A DNA stretch of 64,000 nucleotides from Artocarpus heterophyllus (lineage: Eukaryota; Streptophyta; Magnoliopsida; Rosales; Moraceae): the NCBI GenBank assembly GCA_025403435.1, contig CM046333.1:17447770-17511769 (forward strand). Reading direction: 5' to 3'. The translations under genes were made by a program, and so were the position numbers. Under the pieces are notes generated by a model. That model made no database searches and had not been told where the DNA came from. It saw only the letters and a list, made by a program, of their open reading frames with translations. This document shows positions 57,485 to 64,000 of this stretch, in pieces; within the stretch, counting starts at the first letter, position 1; each line of letters opens with the position of its first letter.

Positions 57485-57562
57485 ATCGGCAAGCTGAACT
57501 AATAGATCAGCCTACCAAACTTACTTCATCGACAGGCTAAACTAAAAGATCAGTCTACCAAA
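57485..57562. repeat. GGCCTGCC array in copia-2 5' LTR (4 sites, alternating)
   Basis: Cores at 57487, 57508, 57530 and 57551, spacing 21, 22, 21 bp. It is the duplicate of the array at 50027 by LTR copying, and the sites have since diverged while spacing stayed the same. Confidence 0.88.
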
Positions 57563-58338
57563 CTTGCGATAATATGATCCCTAATAATCTTTTATTTTCC
57601 ACCCAAGATTCTTTGGATAAAACCTCAGTTTCAATTCAAATAACCTAATAAAGAAGTTATTTGACTAAAACAATCATATCTAGATAATCTCAAGGAAAAT
57701 AAATATTCTTGATAACTCAATAAGTTAATCTGGAATTAATTTACAGAATTTTTTCAACTAATAAATAGACTTAAATTATCTGATCCTATCGAATTTCAGT
57801 CAATCTAATAATTTAACAAAAGTAAAAAATGTATTAGAAAAGCACGTTGTATCATTATAAGATTTATTATAAGCTAGCAAAAGAGACCTGATGGACCTAT
57901 ATAGTTCGAGCTTCGATAATTTTAAAATATAATATCCTAGATATACATTTTATAATTATCAACTTTAATGCTACTCCACTAAAAGCTTAGAGCTACACTC
58001 TCAAACTATATAAAATTCCAAAGCTCCAAATTAGCTAAGTGTCCATGATATACCATGATGTGTCCTATCCACATAGGATATTCATAATCAGCTTAAGGAT
58101 AAATTCCATCTTACCTTCTCGATTATTTTTATCTTACATTCTGTTATCTCACCATTGAAAAACTTACCATCCAATGATAGTGCACCATTTGGTTACACCT
58201 ATGCATCTACATGGTTGAGCGCTCCAGTTTTGCAATTACAGGATAACGCATATAAGAGAATATCATTAACTCCACCAATGGGGCTATGGATTCCATATCT
58301 ATGAATAACAGGTCTACACTATCAAAAGTCATGTCTCC

Positions 58339-59936
58339 TGTTGGGTTTTATTGGATTTTGTGATTCAAATAAGCAGCGAAAAATTAAAATTAATTCTCAC
58401 AAAACCCTCACAGGATCCATGTCATTCAATTAGATTGATAGGAAAGCCATAGAATCTTACCAGGATAACAAAAAGGGGCAAGATTTCTGGTAGGAAGAGA
58501 GTAGGTTCACTCCGGTGACACCCTAACTCGAGCTTTTTGTATTCAGGATCGGATTCAGATGTTGTTACGTAGAGCAACGCCCTCTGCAAGTATCCACACG
58601 AATAGACTCTCTCAAAACAAATTGGTGTGCTAGCACCTTCTCCTTTACGTTAAATAACTCTCTCTAATTTTTAGGGTTTTTAATGTTCTCGCCTTTTAGA
58701 ATAATAAAACGCCTTCGTTCTTCTTAATTCGACTAGAAACCCTAAAGCAGATATATATATATATATCTATTGACTTCGAGATAGAGTTAGATTTTAACTA
58801 GGGTAAACTATAATTCGAATATGATTTAGAGAATCTAGACAATGTCTGTAATTCGAATATGATTCAGAGAATGTAGATAATATCAGTAATTCAAATATGA
58901 TTCAGAGAATCTAGAGAATGTCAGATTCAATGGACCTAGACATATCTAGTACATCGAATCTAGACATTATCAGGTTCATTGAATCTAGACACAGTAAACC
59001 CAAAATTGATTTTTGGTATGTTTTAAGTGTGCAACCCTGTAGGTTCACATAACGTTGGTAGTGGGCTTGAAATTCTGTTTTTGGCCCACAAATCATAAGC
59101 GGCCTCTAGCAAGACATTATGATTACCCAAGTTATGGGAATGTCAATAATCTGATATAACCTAATCCACAATAAGTATTAAAGTCCTTTTGTTACTAGAT
59201 ACCTTGATTGAACATAAGGCATGGTTTATGTCAACCTTACTCTATTCAATCATATTATTTCTCGATCTTAAGTAGACTGATATTGATAACCCTTATCAAT
59301 TCATTCCAGTATGGCCATACATTTTTCTTCAGTCCAACTTATCGAGGGGCCCATAGATATCTTTCTCATAATAAATGAGGGACAAATTCCTTCTTAATCA
59401 CTCATATTCCTCACATCATTCACTCTATATCCAACAACAATCCATTCCATCATCTTGTCAAAGATAATATTAGAATGTGTCAAAATATAGAACTTGCCAT
59501 GCAGGAAACAATGGTGATTTTAGGTCATAGGACTAGGATAATACTATTTTGATGAGAATCACTTATGACAATTATCCATGCAGTATTCTCATAGCGGGTT
59601 GATCCAATATATCATTTCTCAAATATGTATCTATGAGTTGACTTAATATCTTATACACATGATTAGTAAAACATAATCATTAGTCAAACTTTATACTAGT
59701 CTTCATTCATTATTATCCCAATAATAATGACCAACTAGGGATAATTTAGAATAGAATTCAATTTTCACCTAAGAGTTTTACTTTCATGTCACATACTTGG
59801 TGACCTTAAGCAGAATTAACTATTCATGGAATTAGAATAAAAAATAATAATGAAAATGCCTCTTTATTAATAAAATGCAATGTAACGAAGTCAAAATATG
59901 GTCAATACATAATTGGCCTAGGGCACATCACTAACA
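58339..59936 (-). mobile_element. Solo LTR, copia-like, 1598 bp
   Basis: Starts TGTTGGGTTTTATTGG and ends CACATCACTAACA on the plus strand, with a perfect 5 bp duplication TCTCC (58334-58338 and 59937-59941). The minus strand opens TGTTAGTGATGTGCCCTAGG and soon reaches TTTATTAATAAAGAGGC, similar to a widespread plant copia LTR start, so it is probably read on the minus strand. No coding sequence. A 38 bp minisatellite lies at 58812. Confidence 0.9.
58812..58925 (+). repeat. Minisatellite, three units of 38 bp
   Basis: AATTCGAATATGATTTAGAG at 58812, AATTCGAATATGATTCAGAG at 58850 and AATTCAAATATGATTCAGAG at 58888, each followed by AATxTAGA. Confidence 0.9.
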
Positions 59937-60527
59937 TCTCCAACATAGCGGTATGCGTATCATCACAAAGTCAAGATATCACCCTTTGGTACATCAAAAG
60001 ACATAAGACAAGATAACGGGCCTATTAGTCATTTTAAGATTAAGATACAACTCATATGATTGTCTAAAGTGAATTGATTTGCACAGATGGAATTATTAAT
60101 CCAAATCAATTTCACTTTATGTCTTGATCCAACGTATCGTTACATATGACAATGTATCAATGTTTCTACTCATGGAGTCGAACTCTGATGGCCAAGACAA
60201 GCAATCTACCGTCAAGGATGTAGACAATATAACAATCTTAGCATGAAGAAAGTGCCAAATTTCATTCCCTCAATTGTGCATCTTATGATTTAGACCATCA
60301 CATTTAGAATCATGTCTTCTATATAATCTATCTGTCATACACCTGATTCTTAAAGGTTTAGACTGACAGTCTTAGACTTTTGTGTGCTTAACATACATTC
60401 AATAAATATAAACGTAAAGAGGACAACATTTAGTATATGAATAAGAAATAAATTCTTTATTGATAAAATATCTCCAAAAACATATTACAACATTTTACTC
60501 TATAGGGCGTACATGTCTAACATGAAT

Positions 60528-62257
60528 GCCTCCCATCAAAGAGACTAATACGACACTTTTTTATCTTCTTTCATGTTTGGATTACTAACCATGGAATCTT
60601 AGTGAACACACTTCATGTCATCACTTAACGTTTAACTTAACCGCATATCAAACATTTATCATTTCTTGAAAAGCATAACAAATGCAAACATCTTTCAATC
60701 AAAACTTCAAGCATTAAAAATCATATCCTCACCCCATAGGTAAGGTTAGAACATACTTCAAAACCTCAAACATAAATATAGTATTTGAAAATCATTTTCT
60801 TCATACCATAGGTGAGATTTGAAACTTGCTTGGGTTTTGCTCTAGTGCTTCTAACTTAATCCTTTTTTTACAAGTTGGCTCTATGTCTTATTAGAGTGAT
60901 ACTCAATTGTTGGTACAAATCTTCACCCTCAATTTGCTTCTATGTTTCATAACTTAGACAAACTATTGTCAAATCATATGTCCCACCATATGGTTTTGTA
61001 CTTAATATTGTGCAAAACATTTCTCGCTTAAGGATGCTAAGCTAATTCAAGGAACTTGGGACTCCTTTTTTAAAGTCATATAAAAAACTTTGTAATTAAT
61101 TATTGTAAAATTTATAAGTCAAAATCCATATGGAATTGACTAAAATCTCATTTCACAATCCCTATCATTTTTGACTTTATAACTTTTGTACTTTAACTTT
61201 TTCTAAAATCAAGCATCTTTAAGGATTTTTAACCACTTTCCAAAATGGACAGATTTAAAAACCTTCCTTTTCTACTTGATCTTATTTGAATTTGAGGAAA
61301 CTTTCTCCACAAAAATTATATATCTCATCAATTTCAATAAATCTCATGTTAAGCTCAGAAATTAATTCGACCTCTAAACGTCTCAAAAACATAAATTTTT
61401 GAAATCTGTTGTACTTTTTGTTACAATAAAAAGTGCAAGAATTTAAGTCATAAGCTTACTTGTCCTTGTTTATTTTTTAACTTTGATATTTTAAGTTTAT
61501 AATCATTTACACAGCCCATAATATCATGCTATAACATCCCTATTACTTGACATAGCTTATAACCACTTTTGAAAACCATTCTCGTTACCATTTTGATTTC
61601 CGTTGAAGTTTTTGTTGCGATAGAATTTGCAATAGAATCTACGACATTCACTTTTCTCATATATATAGAGCCATTTGTAACCTTTTTGGTGTATATTCAA
61701 ACACATAATATACAAACCAATCATGCCATATAATTTTCCTTTCATATCGTGATCCATAATATTTGTCAAACACTTGGGTATGCATAACTAATTAAAACAT
61801 AATTTTACTAAAACTTTGTGTGCAAAAGTTTCCAAAACACTTGTCTCATCTTCAACAATCATAAAGCTCTTAATCTCCATGAAAAACATATTCAAAACAC
61901 ACTTTAACCATACTCAAAGCATAACTAATAAAAACCTATACATAAAGCTTGAAATCCCATAAAACACACTTAAGGTAAATTAGGTTTTTTACCTCAAAAC
62001 TACTCGAAACCTTCTTTAAAGCTTGAAATTCCGTAAAACACACTTAAGGTAAATTAGGTTTTTTACCTCAAAACTTCTTGAAACCTTCTTTAGTCTTAGT
62101 TGTTAGCTCAATGTCATCTTCTTAATTGCTTGTTTAATTAAAATTAGAGTTAGATTAATTTTGATACGTAGTAACAAAGAGTTCTTGAGGGAATGATCTT
62201 TTCTCACTCAATATTACTTATTTGCAATAGCATACACTTACATTGCGATCTCACACA
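60528..62257 (+). mobile_element. Probable gypsy LTR 3' part
   Basis: About 1.7 kb ending CTCACACA shortly before a gypsy primer site. The last ~150 bp (GATACGTAGTAACAAAG, CTTACATTGCGATC) read like known Tat/Athila LTR ends. The left part resembles chromovirus-like LTR centres, so two elements may be joined here. The left boundary is unknown because copia-2 sits at 60522. Short frames have no domains. Confidence 0.4.
61944..62090 (+). repeat. Tandem duplication, period 74 bp
   Basis: AAAGCTTGAAATCCCATAAA at 61944 and AAAGCTTGAAATTCCGTAAA at 62018 open two nearly equal units. Each holds a small hairpin AGGTAAATT..TTTTTTACCT. Confidence 0.93.
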
Positions 62258-62261
62258 AGAA

Positions 62262-62281
62262 GTTTTTAGTGCCGTTGTCGA
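62262..62281 (+). other. Gypsy primer-binding site (tRNA-Asp type), decayed
   Basis: GTTTTTAGTGCCGTTGTCGAG matches the Athila/Tat sequence GTTTTTGGCGCCGTTGCCGGG with only C-to-T and G-to-A changes. Confidence 0.8.
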
Positions 62282-62389
62282 GAGTTGTTATGATTTTACT
62301 AATATTTATAACAAATAACTCTAAATCTTAATTTGAATTTTTATTTTCTATTTAATTTTTGTTTTATTTATGTCTTTATATAACTCTTA

Positions 62390-64000
62390 TTGATAACAAA
62401 TAACACTTTTCTTAACATAACTGTGATTTTATTTTTATTTCGTTTAATAAGAAGTCCCAAATTGATTCCTTTCCATTTTGAGATAGAACATATTTTGCGA
62501 AGAAATAGAAAGGATAAAAGAGAAGCTTACAGAAAACAACAGGTCACCATAGATGATACTAGGAATCCAAGGAATGCAAATTATAATGAACGAGAAATGG
62601 CTAAAGCGGAACAAAGGGCAATGAATCATCATGTGTTAAGGGACTATGCAGTTCGTACGGTGACAATAATCCCCCAAGCTATTGTGCATGCAAATATTCA
62701 AGCAAACAATTTTGAGATCAAGTTGAGAATCCTACAGATGATCTAAAGCACACAATTTGGTGGTTTACTAAGTAAAGATCCCACTGCTCATATCACCAAC
62801 TTCCTGGAACTTTGTGCTACCATGAAGCGTAATGTCTCTGAAGGATATGACGAAGAATTTGTTGAACACATTGCCTACCGGTTCAATCACTGATTGGGTG
62901 GACCTTGCTAAAATATTTCTTGCCAAATTCGACCCACCAAGCAAGACAACAGAATTGCACATTGAGATAACCGACTCTGCTCAATTTGACGGTGAATCAT
63001 TATATGAAGTGAGGGAGCGATACAAGGACTTACTTTGGCAATGCCTTCACCATGGATTGCCTTTGTGGATGCAAGTCCAAAATTTCTATAATGGACTAGA
63101 TGGGCCCGCTAGAATCTGGTAGACTCAGCTTTAGGAGGAGTTTTCATTAACAAATCACAGAAGGCGGCTCATGATTTGCTGGAAGATATGGCCAGAAACA
63201 ACTACTAATGGTCCAATGGGAGAATTTTGCCAAAGAAAGCGACCGGATGTCACAACAAGATTGATTCAATAATTGCTTTAGCTGCCCAGATTGCTTGTCT
63301 CATTAAACAATTGCAGAATAGTCATCTAGCAGGCTTTTCCATTCAACCGCCAATGCCAGTTTGTGATTTATGCCAAGGGAACCATCCAAGTGGCATAATA
63401 TGCAAATTTCATCTTCAACTTCAACCATCAGAGAAACAACCCATATAGTCCAACCTATAATCATTCGTGGAGGAATCATCTCAACTTCACCTGGAACAAT
63501 CAAAATGTGATGAATCCACTACCGGCACCTCAGCCTCAAGAATAGAAGTCTCCCATTGAAGAAGCAATGCTCTAGTTAGCCAACAACACCGACCAATATA
63601 TGACGGAGAAACAGACCAACTTCTAGAATCAATCTACTCAAATCCGGAATTTGGAAGCTCAAATTGGTTAATTGGCCAATATCCTTAATGGGAGGCAACA
63701 AGATAATTTGCCTAGTAAAGCTGATGTTAATCCTACAGAGTACTATAAAGCTATTACCTTGAGAAGCAGTAAAAAAATTAAAAACTCCTTCAAGAGTGAA
63801 AAATCCAACGTGAGTGCTCAAGAGGCATCTTCTACAACATAGATGCCTTTAAGGGAAGACGTACCAAGTCCTCAAGAACTATCATCGTGAGTTCCCTATC
63901 CTCAATACCTAAAGAAGAGCAAGCCTGACAAGCAAAATGCCAAATTCCTTTATGTTTTCAAGAAACTTCACATCGACATTCCATTCGCTAATGCTCTTCA
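62390..64000 (+). pseudogene. Athila/Tat-type gypsy gag, broken, runs off the window
   Basis: Plus strand, just after the primer site. The first open part (62390-62746) ends with ANIQANNFEIKLRILQMI (family 'IQANNFEIKPxxIxMVQ'). After a frame change, QFGGLLSKDPTAHITNFLEL follows, then from 62832 LNTLPTGSITDWVDLAKIFL, ESLYEVRERYKDLLWQC and FYNGLDGPARI, which match the gag capsid of Athila/Tat elements closely. Downstream come HDLLEDMARNNY, the Cys-rich VCDLCQGNHPSG segment (63360), SIEEAML-type text, YYKAITLRSSKK (63740) and YPQYLKKSKPDKQNAKF with KKLHIDIPFANAL at the window end. At least six stops or frameshifts occur. Protease and later genes would lie beyond 64000. Confidence 0.93.

Larger units (their letters stand above)
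49522..60522 (-). mobile_element. Ty1/copia retrotransposon, copia-2, with nested solo LTR
   Basis: Dead copia element on the minus strand. The left (3') LTR 49522-51447 is 1926 bp. The right (5') LTR 56972-60522 is about 1.95 kb once its nested insertion is removed. Both start, on the minus strand, TGTTAGACATG and end CGTTTTCTAACA (left copy decayed to TA at the tip). Flanking pentamers TGAGT (49517-49521) and TGAAT (60523-60527) agree at four of five. A minus-strand primer site follows the 5' LTR and a polypurine tract precedes the 3' LTR. Gene order is gag, protease, integrase, reverse transcriptase, RNase H. Long LTRs and gag text suggest an Angela/TAR-like lineage, but that is inference. 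All genes are broken. Confidence 0.95.
56972..60522 (-). repeat. copia-2 5' LTR, split by a solo LTR
   Basis: Partner of 49522-51447. The match stops at 58338 and resumes at 59942, on either side of the nested solo LTR. Confidence 0.93.

Noticed and set aside
48558..62257. A single gypsy LTR split by copia-2
   Set aside because: TGTGACGACC at 48558 and CTCACACA at 62257 could be its ends, but the flanking pentamer (TCTTT) has no partner and the halves resemble different LTR types, so it was not called as one element.

Overview
This is plant nuclear DNA, almost certainly from an angiosperm. It is AT-rich and shows no intact host gene. Evidence for a plant: Ty1/copia and Ty3/gypsy LTR retrotransposons with plant-type primer sites, CACTA (En/Spm), hAT, Mutator-like and Tourist-like DNA transposons, and tRNA-derived SINEs. 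All recognisable coding sequence is transposon-derived and broken by stops, frameshifts or insertions. The species cannot be named from the sequence.

Layout. 1-5110: AT-rich DNA with old duplications, a GC-rich island and a degraded LTR-like stretch. 5111-17201: a nested stack. A possible old LTR holds a 10.46 kb copia element (copia-1, 5493-15954, minus strand, two 709 bp LTRs, target duplication CACCG), whose reverse transcriptase is split by a 3.0 kb solo LTR (7771-10787, target duplication GTCTG). 17924-25183: gypsy-type LTRs flank a Mutator-like remnant that carries a transposase zinc-knuckle exon and a GRF zinc-finger exon. The right-hand LTR holds a CACTA element (22068-24413), which itself holds a hAT-like element (23022-23869). 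26008-29343: a CACTA element with a decayed tnp2 transposase. 29.3-36.9 kb: tandem duplications, a Tourist-like MITE, and two SINEs of one family with clear target duplications. 36886-39287: a solo LTR (target duplication ATAAA). 39.3-42.8 kb: AT-rich DNA with duplications. 42846-48842: a copia LTR fragment, then an LTR of the 7771 family on the minus strand with another CACTA element inside it (44558-46835). 49522-60522: a second copia element (copia-2, minus strand), whose 5' LTR holds a 1.6 kb solo LTR (58339-59936). 60528-64000: a probable LTR end, a gypsy primer site and a broken Athila/Tat-type gag running off the window.

How the parts relate. Nothing here works as a gene set. The window is a record of successive insertions, and target duplications and interrupted reading frames give the order. 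Many element ends and motifs carry C-to-T or G-to-A changes, as expected of methylated, silenced repeats.

The most unusual signal is a 10-14 bp near-palindrome (core CGGCCTGCCG or its reverse complement CGGCAGGCCG) repeated every 21-24 bp. It forms arrays in at least three different LTR-element families, and one of two related LTR copies lacks it. I know of no named feature that explains it.
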